From: an uncultured Acidobacteriota bacterium
GTDB taxonomy: Bacteria; Acidobacteriota; Terriglobia; Bryobacterales; Bryobacteraceae
Assembly: GCA_902825945.1 (NCBI GenBank)
Contig: CADECY010000002.1
Span: forward strand, 98,707-162,706
Direction of reading: 5' to 3'
Length of the DNA: 64,000 bases
Below the pieces are notes generated by a model that was given only the letters and a program-made list of their open reading frames with translations, ran no database searches and was not told where the DNA came from. The position numbers and the translations under genes were made by a program. Shown piece by piece: positions 44,848-53,304 of the stretch (its first letter is position 1; every line of letters begins with the position of its first letter).

Positions 44848-47727
44848 TCAACGGTATGTGATCCAGATCGGGCTCGACCACGCCAGTTCGCCGTTTGCCT
44901 GCTCGGCTCGCACGTAATACCAGTGCTCACCCTTCAGCGCCTCGCGATCTGCGTATTCGAACGCTGCCTCGCGCGATCCGGCTTCCACCGTGTGCAGATA
45001 CTGGGCGTCGCGAATGAGCCGCACGCGCGCCACGGTATCGGTGCCCTTCACGCGGACCCGGAATCGGGGCCGTCCCTTCGCCACGAACTCGTCTCCCATG
45101 AAGTGATCGCCCGCCCAGAATTCAAGCACGATATTGTCGGTGGCACCGTAGGCGTGGCGGCGCTTCATCGCCTCGAAGATCGACTGCCGATCCTGGCCCG
45201 GCGTGTAGATCATCGCGTAGGAGATGTGCGTCGACAGGTGATCGGAACTGGCGATTACGCCGATTTTGTAGCCCTTTTTCCAGGCGTTCCACACGAGGCC
45301 CTGCTCCTGGAATCCGCCGGGAGCGTTGCGGCCTCTCCACGCTGCGTTGCCGCGGGGCGCGTCGAGCGACTCGTAGTTCAGACGGTCGCCCTGATAGATT
45401 TCGACGAGCGGCTCGAGTGCCTTGTCGTTGTCGCGCCAGTCCGTACCCATGCCCGGCGATCCCGATGTGTGCGGAATCGCGATGCCGCCACTCTTGCGCA
45501 ACTCCTCGTAGAGAAGCTTGGTGTCGTTCGCAACTCCGCCGCCGTAGGAGTTGCTGTTGAACGTCAGCAGTTCACCGTCCGGCATGTCGGGCAGCAGGAA
45601 CCTCGGCCCCGGACCCTGGAAGAACGGCACCACCGGATATCCGCGTTTGATGTGGATGATGTTGCGATGCCCGTGCGGGAATCCGAGGTTGCGCTCATAG
45701 GCGTAGAGCGGCACGAAGCGTTGCGGGAAGTGGTACATGTCCGCCATCTTCTCGGCGAGAAATGCCCAGTAATCGGTTCCGCCCGCCTGGTGATCGGTGG
45801 AGGCGCCGAAGTCCATGTTGGCGGCATCGATCATGTAGCGGTAGTACTCGTGGATCGAGCCGTCGATGATGCCGCCTGAATCCTGCGAGAGTTCGGTGTG
45901 GCGATGCACGTCTCCACGCACGATCCGGTGTGGTTGCCGCCCGATCGAGACACGGTGCGCGCGAACCATGGCGAGGTCCGCGGGTTCGTTGGCGTGGCCC
46001 GTTCGCGCGGGAGCCGCGGACGGGGCGAACGCGTGCAACTCGGGCTGCGGAGCGGCGCTGGGCAACTCGATCGAGCCCGCGATTACACGGCCCGCGCGTG
46101 GGCGCGAGGTGAAGTCCCAGCGCCGGCTCTCCGAAGGCCAGAACAGCCAGAGCCGCTTCCCGGACGCCGTGATTCCCAGCCGCGTGCTTTGCCGCGCCGC
46201 GCTCGCAGGAAGGAACATCGGAAGCGACCACTTCCCGCCCTCGAGCCGGGTCAGATATGTCTCCCAATGCGCGCCCGTGCCCCGCGCCTGCCGGATGTAG
46301 CGGCGATGGAACGTCAGCCACAGCGATCCCGCCGGGTCGAAGTAGAGGTTCGGCCGGCCGAAGCTCGACGCCGCAAGCGCCTGAGCGTCATCCTGCGCAA
46401 CCGATGCTGGCGCCTTCCATTCTGATCCGTCGAGGACCGCCATCTCGATCGAACGGGTGTCGCCGAGCGGAGTGCCGGGCGAACGATCGCCGAGCGCCGC
46501 GCCGAGGTCCTTCCCCCAGTTCGCGCCAGAGACCTCCCAGGCGATCCAGGGCCTGCCCTTCGGGTCGACCGCGACGCTCGCGTATGCCTCGAAACGCGAT
46601 GTGGCGGCAACGGCGATCTCGGGTCCGAGTCCGGCGGCGGAGAAGCTCCGGCAGTAGATGTCGTAGCTCGACCCGTAGCGGTCCCATGCGATCCAGACGC
46701 GGCCATCGGGTCCGGCCGCGATCGATGGATCCCAGTCGTTCGCCTCGGCCTCCGTCACCTTCACGAGCGGCGACCATTGTCCGCCCTGGAAATAACGCAT
46801 CCGGACTCGCGAAAACGAACCCGAGAGCGACATCCACACGACGTAGATGGTGCCATCCGGTCCGCGCGCAACGTGCGGCTCGATGTCGGGACCGGCATCG
46901 GACGAGACCCGCTCGAGCGCACCCCACGAATCGCCCTGCCATGGCATCGCCCAGATATCCCAGTTCCCGTTGACCTGCTGCGACCACACGAGCCACGGCG
47001 TCCCCTTGGCATCCGCCGTCGCCTGCGGACGCCACAAGTCCTCCGCCGCGCGCGGAACGGGCAGGAGCCGAGTCCAGCGGCCGTCTTCGAACAGGCGCAA
47101 GTTCAACTCCTCCTGCCGATGATGGAAGCTGAGCCACGTAGCGGCGAGCTTCCCTTCGCCGGTGGAGGTGACCGACGGGAAGTCGTGCTGCCGGAGTTCG
47201 GTACCGCTCAGATCGGATGCCGCGGGAATCCTGCGGACTTCCCCACGTCCGCCGAAGCACGCTGACGCTTGTCCGGCACCGATGCGCATCGGCTGGAACG
47301 AGCAGTTCCCCTGCGCGGTTCGGATCTCCACCCGCGTGGATTCATCTCCCGAGCCGCGAATCAGCAAGCCCTTGGGAACCAGGAGCGACCGGACTTCGCG
47401 CCCGCCGCCATCTGGAGTCGCTCCTACCGGCCAGCGGTCCACACGTGTACCGAGAAGCCAGCCGCCTTCGGGAAGGAGCCGGTCCGGGAGCTCGGTGCGA
47501 TAGCCTTCGAGCGCGTGGAGAACGCCGCTCGCCACCGAGATCGACCCGTCCCATTGGGCGGGCTGCCTGTCGCCCACGCCGAACAGCACCAGCACCTGCC
47601 ACAAGCGCTCTTCGGGCGTCCCGCCCGGGTCCATGAAATAGATCCGGCGGAACTCCTCCGGAGTCTCGCGGCGGGGTTGGGCCACGAGTCCGGCGGCGAG
47701 CAGGGCAAGAAGGCTGGCAGAGCGCAT
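44848..47727 (-). CDS. Secreted beta-propeller protein with C-terminal PHP-like (DUF3604) metallo-hydrolase domain
   Basis: A 959-residue exported protein (signal LLALLAAGLVAQ). Residues about 180-560 form a WD/BNR-like propeller with repeats such as PQATADAKGTPWLVWSQQ, PHVARGPDGTIYVVWMSLSG and PSIAAGPDGRVWIAWDRYG. The C-terminal third has metal-binding histidines of a PHP/DUF3604 domain: RGDVHRHTELSQDSGG, FGASTDHQAGGTDYW, IAIPHTSGSPG and IGVIASSDHLSTH. Substrates are unknown. A GATACT hexamer lies shortly upstream of the ATG. Confidence 0.82.
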   Translation of the reverse strand: MRSASLLALLAAGLVAQPRRETPEEFRRIYFMDPGGTPEERLWQVLVLFGVGDRQPAQWDGSISVASGVLHALEGYRTELPDRLLPEGGWLLGTRVDRWPVGATPDGGGREVRSLLVPKGLLIRGSGDESTRVEIRTAQGNCSFQPMRIGAGQASACFGGRGEVRRIPAASDLSGTELRQHDFPSVTSTGEGKLAATWLSFHHRQEELNLRLFEDGRWTRLLPVPRAAEDLWRPQATADAKGTPWLVWSQQVNGNWDIWAMPWQGDSWGALERVSSDAGPDIEPHVARGPDGTIYVVWMSLSGSFSRVRMRYFQGGQWSPLVKVTEAEANDWDPSIAAGPDGRVWIAWDRYGSSYDIYCRSFSAAGLGPEIAVAATSRFEAYASVAVDPKGRPWIAWEVSGANWGKDLGAALGDRSPGTPLGDTRSIEMAVLDGSEWKAPASVAQDDAQALAASSFGRPNLYFDPAGSLWLTFHRRYIRQARGTGAHWETYLTRLEGGKWSLPMFLPASAARQSTRLGITASGKRLWLFWPSESRRWDFTSRPRAGRVIAGSIELPSAAPQPELHAFAPSAAPARTGHANEPADLAMVRAHRVSIGRQPHRIVRGDVHRHTELSQDSGGIIDGSIHEYYRYMIDAANMDFGASTDHQAGGTDYWAFLAEKMADMYHFPQRFVPLYAYERNLGFPHGHRNIIHIKRGYPVVPFFQGPGPRFLLPDMPDGELLTFNSNSYGGGVANDTKLLYEELRKSGGIAIPHTSGSPGMGTDWRDNDKALEPLVEIYQGDRLNYESLDAPRGNAAWRGRNAPGGFQEQGLVWNAWKKGYKIGVIASSDHLSTHISYAMIYTPGQDRQSIFEAMKRRHAYGATDNIVLEFWAGDHFMGDEFVAKGRPRFRVRVKGTDTVARVRLIRDAQYLHTVEAGSREAAFEYADREALKGEHWYYVRAEQANGELAWSSPIWITYR

Positions 47728-47802
47728 GCTGATAGTATCCGCCTAATTTCCTGATCCGTTTCCCGCTCTTGTGTCGCCTATTACCTCAGAGGAATCACTG
47801 AG

Positions 47803-48240
47803 ATGCTGAAAACGATCGCCGCCGTCCTGACTATGGGAGCGCTGGCCGTTGCCGCGCAGGTCCTGATGCCCCGCTCTGGTTACCGATCCAGTTCCGCCGC
47901 GGTGGAGACGGCCAGTGCTCAGCCCTATTTCGAGTTCCGATTCCCCAAGGCCGAAGGCAAGCTGCTCATCGAGCGGGTTACCGTTCGAATCGTGGACGCG
48001 CCGGTGAGCGGATACTGCGGATTCGGCGATCCGGCCACGAACACGGTGGAAACCTCACAGACACAGGTTCCTTTGGCCGGCGTGCCGCAACGGACGAAAT
48101 CGGCCGAATGGCACAGTGACACGATCGACTCCACCCAGGCGATCGTGGTCGAGGCGGGTTCGGCCTACACGGTCCGGGTGGCGGGGCGCTGCGGCGCGGC
48201 GTCGGCCAAGGCGATCGTGACCGGGACTTGGGTCCGTTAG
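47803..48240 (+). CDS. Secreted protein of unknown function
   Basis: A 145-residue protein with a signal peptide (TIAAVLTMGALAVAAQ). The mature part is rich in Thr, Val and Ser with alternating beta-strand pattern (LLIERVTVRIVDAP, TQAIVVEAGSAYTVRVAG) and two cysteines likely to be disulfide bonded. No family is recognised. AGAGGAA precedes the ATG. It is convergent with the cyclase gene, 4 bp between stops. Confidence 0.7.
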   Translation: MLKTIAAVLTMGALAVAAQVLMPRSGYRSSSAAVETASAQPYFEFRFPKAEGKLLIERVTVRIVDAPVSGYCGFGDPATNTVETSQTQVPLAGVPQRTKSAEWHSDTIDSTQAIVVEAGSAYTVRVAGRCGAASAKAIVTGTWVR

Positions 48241-48244
48241 GACG

Positions 48245-49720
48245 CTACTCCTCCACCGAGAAGGTCTGCGTCAAATCCTGCCGCCCCTTCACCGCGATCT
48301 CGCCCATGTCCCGCACCTTGTACATCCCGCGGACCGCGTGATAGGTCGATTCCGAAATCAGGATATCGACGCCCAAGGCACGCGTCGCCGACTCGAGCCG
48401 AGCCGCCAGATTCACCGTGTCGCCCACCGCCGTGTAGTCGAGCCGTTCCGCCGATCCGATGTTGCCCACGATCGCCATTCCCGTGTGGACCCCCACGCCG
48501 ATGCGGAACGGCGTCTTTCCCTCGGCTTCCCACTTCTTGCACAACGCGCGCAACTCCGCTTGCATCTCGATTGCCGTGTTGATCGCATGTTCTTCCTGAC
48601 TCGGATCAGCGTTGGGCGCTCCATAGATCACCATGATTCCGTCGCCGATGAACTTGTCGAGCGTTCCGCCGTTACGGAAGATCACTTCCACCATTTTGGC
48701 AAAGTACTCGTTGAGCAGCGTCACCACGTTCTCCGGCGGCATGTCTTCGACCATCGTCGAGAATCCGCGAATGTCGGAAAACAGGATCGTCACCCGCTGG
48801 CGGTCTCCGGTCACCGTTGGCAGATTGCCCGATTTCACGATCTGGTCGATCACATCCTTGGACACGAAGCGAATGAAGGCGGACCGCACGATGTCACGTT
48901 CCTTCATTCCCGCGGCCATCGTATTGACGGCCTTGGCCACACTCGCGAATTCGACACCGTAGCGGGCTTGCCTCCCGAGGTCGATCCGCGTGTCGAGGTT
49001 GCCGCGCCCGATCTCTTCCACCGCGTCGCGCAGGTCCACCAGCGGCTTGCTCACGTTCGACGACAACACGAAAGCGCCCAGCAGCGAAAGTGCCGCTGCC
49101 ATCAACAACGCGGCGATTCCGCTCAGAATCACCGGCCGCAATTGGTCGTTGACCCGTTCGATGCCGAACTCGGCGCGCACCGCCGCCACGGTCTTCCCGG
49201 TCGAGTCTTTCACCGGCGCGGTGGCGGCCAGCCAGCGGCCCCAGCGATCGGTCGAATATTCCCGTCCATCCACCGCCGGCGCGTCGAAGCTGATCGGCTT
49301 CTCACCGGCCTTGTCGCCGCGCGAATAGTCCGCATAGACGTCGCCGGGATGAGCGAAGTCCGCCGGATTCTCTTCCGGATCGACCCCCACCCGGACCTCA
49401 GTGGGTTTCGACGGATTCCGGAAGATCGTGAAGATCCGCTTGAGGTACGTCTCTTCTCGGCGGTTGGCGTCACGCGCATCTCGCAGAAGCTGCAACTGCC
49501 GTTTGAACTCCGCCGCCTTCTCGTCTTCCGGCTGCAGAATGTTCTTGTGGACGTCGCCATCGAGCAGCGCGCCCGCTGTCGCGGCAATCGACAACGCTTT
49601 CTCCTGATACTCTTCGAACACGAACTTCTCGCTCAGTTCGTACATCAGCCCAACCGAGATCGCGTTGGTGATGATGGCGGTCAGGGAAAACAATAGAAGG
49701 ATCTTGGTGCGATAACGCAA
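48245..49720 (-). CDS. Membrane class III adenylate/guanylate cyclase with HAMP domain
   Basis: A 491-residue sensor cyclase: helix 1 (ILLLFSLTAIITNAISVGL), an extracytoplasmic region of about 150 residues with many charged residues, helix 2 (VILSGIAALLMAAALSLLGA), a HAMP linker (SSNVSKPLVDLRDAVEEIGR), and a catalytic domain. The two metal-binding Asp lie in ILFSDIRGFSTM and DKFIGDGIMVIYG; the later active-site segment is DYTAVGDTVNLAARLES. It makes a cyclic nucleotide, probably cAMP, in response to an unknown signal. I start at TTG 49720, which has GGAGG 6 nt upstream. The longer TTG at 49756 overlaps a TATACT hexamer and is less likely. cNMP could act on the cNMP-binding patatin at 53305. 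Confidence 0.85.
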   Translation of the reverse strand: MRYRTKILLLFSLTAIITNAISVGLMYELSEKFVFEEYQEKALSIAATAGALLDGDVHKNILQPEDEKAAEFKRQLQLLRDARDANRREETYLKRIFTIFRNPSKPTEVRVGVDPEENPADFAHPGDVYADYSRGDKAGEKPISFDAPAVDGREYSTDRWGRWLAATAPVKDSTGKTVAAVRAEFGIERVNDQLRPVILSGIAALLMAAALSLLGAFVLSSNVSKPLVDLRDAVEEIGRGNLDTRIDLGRQARYGVEFASVAKAVNTMAAGMKERDIVRSAFIRFVSKDVIDQIVKSGNLPTVTGDRQRVTILFSDIRGFSTMVEDMPPENVVTLLNEYFAKMVEVIFRNGGTLDKFIGDGIMVIYGAPNADPSQEEHAINTAIEMQAELRALCKKWEAEGKTPFRIGVGVHTGMAIVGNIGSAERLDYTAVGDTVNLAARLESATRALGVDILISESTYHAVRGMYKVRDMGEIAVKGRQDLTQTFSVEE

Positions 49721-49807
49721 ATAACGCCTCCAGGGCAGCGGCGAACGCTGAGACAAGTATAAGGTCTCGGCGCGCGAACTCGCATACGATTATGATCGAA
49801 GCTCCCG

Positions 49808-50818
49808 ATGAATCGCAGACAACTTCTCATGGCGGCTGGGGGCGCCGCGGCGGCCGGCGCCGGCTGGGCACTGTTCTTCCCCTCGTACGGACTGAGCGTT
49901 CCACTCTGGCCCGCGATCTCACGGCGTCTCGGCGGTGTCGGCGCGGTCTCATCGGGAGCCGTGAACCGTCCGGTTCCCCAAGACGAATACGTCGAGACCT
50001 GCGCGCGCTATCAGCGCGAAGCGGCCAGCGAGCCGGCGATGCCTCACCTCGTCAATGGACTGTGGAAGACTGAAGGCCTTTCCACCACCCTCGGAAAGTT
50101 CCGCCGTGACGGTAACACTCTGAATGATCCGCGCCTGCCTCGCCAAGTGTTGCCCATCGCGCACGTGGGCTTTGGCGCCGCCAGCGCCGAGGCCGCCCAC
50201 TTCGATCCGCGCGAGCTCATCCGGATCTCGGAGACGCTGTGCCACCCGGATTTCAAGCTGATGATGCTCGAAGGTGTTGGCTCCATCGTCCGGATTTACG
50301 AGCCCGGACTCTTCAAGAACATGTCGGCGATGATGGGCCTTATTCCGAACGGTGCGCCCGATGGACCCGATCGAACGGGCTTTTATGAGAGGTTTCTCGC
50401 CGAGTTTCCATACGAAGTCCAACGGCTCATCGTCCACGGCTATGGCCGCCTGATCGCTTTCAGCGAGATCTCGATCCACGCCGCGCTTGCCGAAGCGCGA
50501 ACGATTCCCGCACGGCGCCAACCGGCGGCTGTACAAGGCATCGCCTTCGCTTTCGCAATGATGAACTCGCCCGAGATGGCCCGGATTCTCGATGCGAGCT
50601 TCGATCTCGAACCAACCTCCGAGCGCGCCGCGTTCCAGCAAGGGCTGGTTTCCGCGTTGGTCTTTTGTGAATGGTTCACGCCCGGATTCCTCGCGGCATG
50701 GAGGGCCTCGCCGTCTCGCGGAGCGAAGCTGATCGAGCACGCCGCCACGGAATCCGCCGGCAACGTCAAGCGCGGATATCCGCTCCCGTTCCGCCTCGAG
50801 AATCCGATCGCCGCTTGA
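49808..50818 (+). CDS. Tat-signal protein related to DUF1702-like proteins
   Basis: A 336-residue protein with a short Tat-like signal (MNRRQLLMAAGGAAAAGAGW). The body shows repeated short helical units: MMLEGVGSIVRIYEPGLF, RLIVHGYGRLIAFSEISIH, AFAFAMMNSPEMARILD and GLVSALVFCEWFTPG. Similar units occur in the protein at 52210-53301 (IEGVGKDLAEWHMNHG, AGYAWALTVVNMSTPQVMEW), so the two are distant homologues. The repeated G-x-G-x-A units recall DUF1702, a family known from enediyne polyketide loci; this link is from memory. It opens the co-oriented gene series that runs to the window end. Confidence 0.6.
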   Translation: MNRRQLLMAAGGAAAAGAGWALFFPSYGLSVPLWPAISRRLGGVGAVSSGAVNRPVPQDEYVETCARYQREAASEPAMPHLVNGLWKTEGLSTTLGKFRRDGNTLNDPRLPRQVLPIAHVGFGAASAEAAHFDPRELIRISETLCHPDFKLMMLEGVGSIVRIYEPGLFKNMSAMMGLIPNGAPDGPDRTGFYERFLAEFPYEVQRLIVHGYGRLIAFSEISIHAALAEARTIPARRQPAAVQGIAFAFAMMNSPEMARILDASFDLEPTSERAAFQQGLVSALVFCEWFTPGFLAAWRASPSRGAKLIEHAATESAGNVKRGYPLPFRLENPIAA

Positions 50819-50845
50819 CCAGTGGAGTATCATGAGCCCATAGGC

Positions 50846-51235
50846 ATGAGCCGGAGACAATTGCTCATGGCGGCTGGAGGGGCTGCCGTGGCTGGGGCTG
50901 GCCGGGCCCTTTTCCCTACTCTCGCGTCCTCGCCGCCAGCCGGCGGCGAAACTGGCCCGGTGGAGTACGCCGAGTGCTGCCGGAGGCTGAGCTTCGCCGC
51001 GATCACCGCAAGTTCTCTAGCGGGCATGGCCAATGCCATGGTCCGAATCGAACGGGTCTCTGACCGCTTCGGCCGATGCACACGGTCGCGAGAAGACGCG
51101 GAGCGCGGCTGGAACTGGAGGCAGGCAGGCAAGTTCGAAGCCCGGTTCATCGGCCATGCGATTGACGAGGCGGTCGTGGTGTTTCGCCGCGAATTTCCGC
51201 TACCGTTTCGCCTGGAGACTCCCCACCCGGTCTGA
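50846..51235 (+). CDS. Internally deleted paralogue of the preceding Tat-signal protein
   Basis: A 129-residue ORF. Its start (MSRRQLLMAAGGAAVAGAGR) matches the upstream protein, as do its middle (EYAECCRRLSFAAITASSLA against EYVETCARYQREAASEPAMP) and its end (FPLPFRLETPHPV against YPLPFRLENPIAA). The central 200 residues with the G-x-G helical units are missing. The frame is intact, so it may be expressed, but it looks like a duplicate that has lost its core. I chose ATG 50846 over 50822 because it aligns with the paralogue. Confidence 0.55.
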   Translation: MSRRQLLMAAGGAAVAGAGRALFPTLASSPPAGGETGPVEYAECCRRLSFAAITASSLAGMANAMVRIERVSDRFGRCTRSREDAERGWNWRQAGKFEARFIGHAIDEAVVVFRREFPLPFRLETPHPV

Positions 51236-51248
51236 CGATAAGATTAGG

Positions 51249-52208
51249 ATGACGCCATTGGACTCGCACGACCGCATGCTCATTGACCGCACCGAGGAAG
51301 CCATTCCCGCCGGGCTCGACCTTTTCCACTGGTGCTTCGAGCGCATCGAGTCGATGCCGCGCCCGCCTCTCGATCTGGGCCGCGCGTGGCGCCTCTCCAA
51401 CACCGCCGAAGCGGTCTTTGGTGAAGCATCTGTCGGCGGCCGGGTGCAGTCCGTCATGGGCACCCGTCAATTCGTGCGCTTTTCTCGCATCGACGGTTCG
51501 GGTGCGGGTAACCGCCTCCGGGACTTCGTTTTGAAGGAGTTCCTCGAACGCGCCCACTGGACCAACGACAACGGCGCGCCCGGCGGCTTCACCTTCCATC
51601 GCTTGCTTTACCGTGGTGCCGATGGCGGCTACGGCAAGTTCGCCGGAGCGGAATCCAGCGGCGCGGTTGATTGGCGAGAACTCGGCCCAAAGTATCAATG
51701 GGTCCTGCTGCGTGTCGATGTGAATGACTTTGTCCTGCCCATGGGTCCGTTCGAGAAGAAGCTCGACGAGGCCGCCTGCGTCGTGCCCCATCCCGCTTTC
51801 ATGCGCGAGGTGGAGAACCCTTCGGCGGGCTACGACCTCGAAGTGACAGTGGGATATCCGTTCATCCGGTTTGCTCCGATCCCGAACTTCTTCGGCTTCG
51901 GTCCGGGCAAGTTCGACATCGCGGTCAAAGTGTTTTCGTTTCTCCTGAAGCCTTCCGGCGACATCGACTGTCGCATGTATTTCGTTGCAGCGCCGAGATG
52001 CCAGAAGGTGTTCGATTTCGGCCCATCGATTCCCGATCCTGTCTACGGTGGAGCGGCCCTGCTGCGCGCGATTTCGTTTGGGCTCTTTGACGAAAAGGCG
52101 TTCCATGACAAAGTGGATGGAGGAATGCTCGCGCAGCACAGCCGAGTCCATCAGGTGCTGATCGAGGGTACGGAGAAAGTGTTTCGCGAATGGCTGGGAG
52201 GCAAATAG
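51249..52208 (+). CDS. Protein of unknown function in the biosynthetic cluster
   Basis: A 319-residue protein without signal peptide or membrane segments. No family is recognised. Features include DLFHWCFERIESMPRPPLDL near the start, FVRFSRIDGSGAGNRLRDFV, and a late beta-rich part (YDLEVTVGYPFIRFAPIPNF). The open frame extends upstream to 51033, but ATG 51249 follows a TAAGAT hexamer and begins the typical composition. It lies 1 bp before the next gene, so cotranscription is likely. Confidence 0.6.
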   Translation: MTPLDSHDRMLIDRTEEAIPAGLDLFHWCFERIESMPRPPLDLGRAWRLSNTAEAVFGEASVGGRVQSVMGTRQFVRFSRIDGSGAGNRLRDFVLKEFLERAHWTNDNGAPGGFTFHRLLYRGADGGYGKFAGAESSGAVDWRELGPKYQWVLLRVDVNDFVLPMGPFEKKLDEAACVVPHPAFMREVENPSAGYDLEVTVGYPFIRFAPIPNFFGFGPGKFDIAVKVFSFLLKPSGDIDCRMYFVAAPRCQKVFDFGPSIPDPVYGGAALLRAISFGLFDEKAFHDKVDGGMLAQHSRVHQVLIEGTEKVFREWLGGK

Positions 52209-52209
52209 C

Positions 52210-53301
52210 ATGAGCGCGATGGAAAACCGGACGGTGATGAAGATCTTTACGAGCATCGCGCCCACGGCGACATGGCTGATGGCGCTGCCGATTCCGGGCC
52301 GCGATGCCTCGATCGTCAAAACGGAAACGGCGAACAAGGGTCACATCATGACCCTTGTCAACGGTCTTGCGAGCTATCTGGACGAGGAAGGCAAGACGCC
52401 CCTGCAGACGATGGTCGAACAGTGCTACGCCCTCGGCACGTTTCCCGCGTTGTGGGCGATCGAGGGTGTTGGCAAGGATCTCGCCGAGTGGCACATGAAC
52501 CATGGCAGCTCTCCCCGGCGCCTGCTAACCGATGCCGAACTCGATGACAAGTACCGGGGAGCCTGGCTCATGCTGCATGCGGGCATCGGCATGGGTTTCG
52601 CGCGGCAGCCCCTGCTCGGGGTCTCCGCGGAACCCTCGCCGGCTGAGGTCAGGGATTTCGCGATGCGTTTCGTCGAACTCTGCCGCGAGAACTCGCGCCC
52701 CGGCTACGCGGGCGCGGCCATCGAGTCGCTCGGGCTCGTTTGCCGGTTCATGCGCGACGAAAATTTCTGCCGCGGGGTCCACAATGTGCTCTCGCGCGAA
52801 GATGCGAACGCATGCGGATATTTCTGGCGCGGCGTCGGGCGCTGCCTCTATTTCCATCCCAAAAACTTCCCACCCGGATTCTCGCGGCCCTACAACGCGC
52901 TCGACATGATCGATTCCGAAGCCCCGGCTCCGGAAATCAAGCAGGCGCTGTTCGCCGGATATGCGTGGGCGCTCACCGTGGTCAACATGTCGACTCCACA
53001 AGTGATGGAGTGGGTCCTGATCCACGTGCCCGACCTCGTCCGGCAGCCCGGATTCGTCAACGGGATCACGTCGAGCGTGACCATGCGATTCGACACTACG
53101 CCCGGCGAACCACTGGTCAAGCAGTTCATGAATCACCGGCCACCCGACACGCGGCTTTCCTCGCTGTGGGAAGACAAGGTTCGCAATTCCTGCGAGTTCG
53201 CGATCGGCAAGGTGCATCCCACACTGGTCAAGCACCAGCGGCTCGAGGAGATCTTCCACTACCAGCCCTTGCCCGAACTGATGGCCAAGCTCGGAGCGTG
53301 A
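52210..53301 (+). CDS. DUF1702-like protein
   Basis: A 363-residue soluble protein made of repeated small helical units with G-x-G-x-A/G cores: FPALWAIEGVGKDLAEWHMN, WLMLHAGIGMGFARQPLLG, AAIESLGLVCRFMRDENFC, YFWRGVGRCLYFHPKN and AGYAWALTVVNMSTPQVM. This spacing resembles DUF1702 proteins of enediyne and related polyketide clusters. The biochemical role of that family is unknown. It sits 1 bp after one gene and 3 bp before the patatin gene, within the presumed operon. Confidence 0.6.
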   Translation: MSAMENRTVMKIFTSIAPTATWLMALPIPGRDASIVKTETANKGHIMTLVNGLASYLDEEGKTPLQTMVEQCYALGTFPALWAIEGVGKDLAEWHMNHGSSPRRLLTDAELDDKYRGAWLMLHAGIGMGFARQPLLGVSAEPSPAEVRDFAMRFVELCRENSRPGYAGAAIESLGLVCRFMRDENFCRGVHNVLSREDANACGYFWRGVGRCLYFHPKNFPPGFSRPYNALDMIDSEAPAPEIKQALFAGYAWALTVVNMSTPQVMEWVLIHVPDLVRQPGFVNGITSSVTMRFDTTPGEPLVKQFMNHRPPDTRLSSLWEDKVRNSCEFAIGKVHPTLVKHQRLEEIFHYQPLPELMAKLGA

Positions 53302-53304
53302 TGC

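Noticed and set aside
49721..49756. TTG 49756 as the start of the class III cyclase
   Set aside because: The codon overlaps a TATACT -10-like hexamer and lacks a Shine-Dalgarno. TTG 49720 has GGAGG 6 nt upstream and starts just before the first membrane helix.
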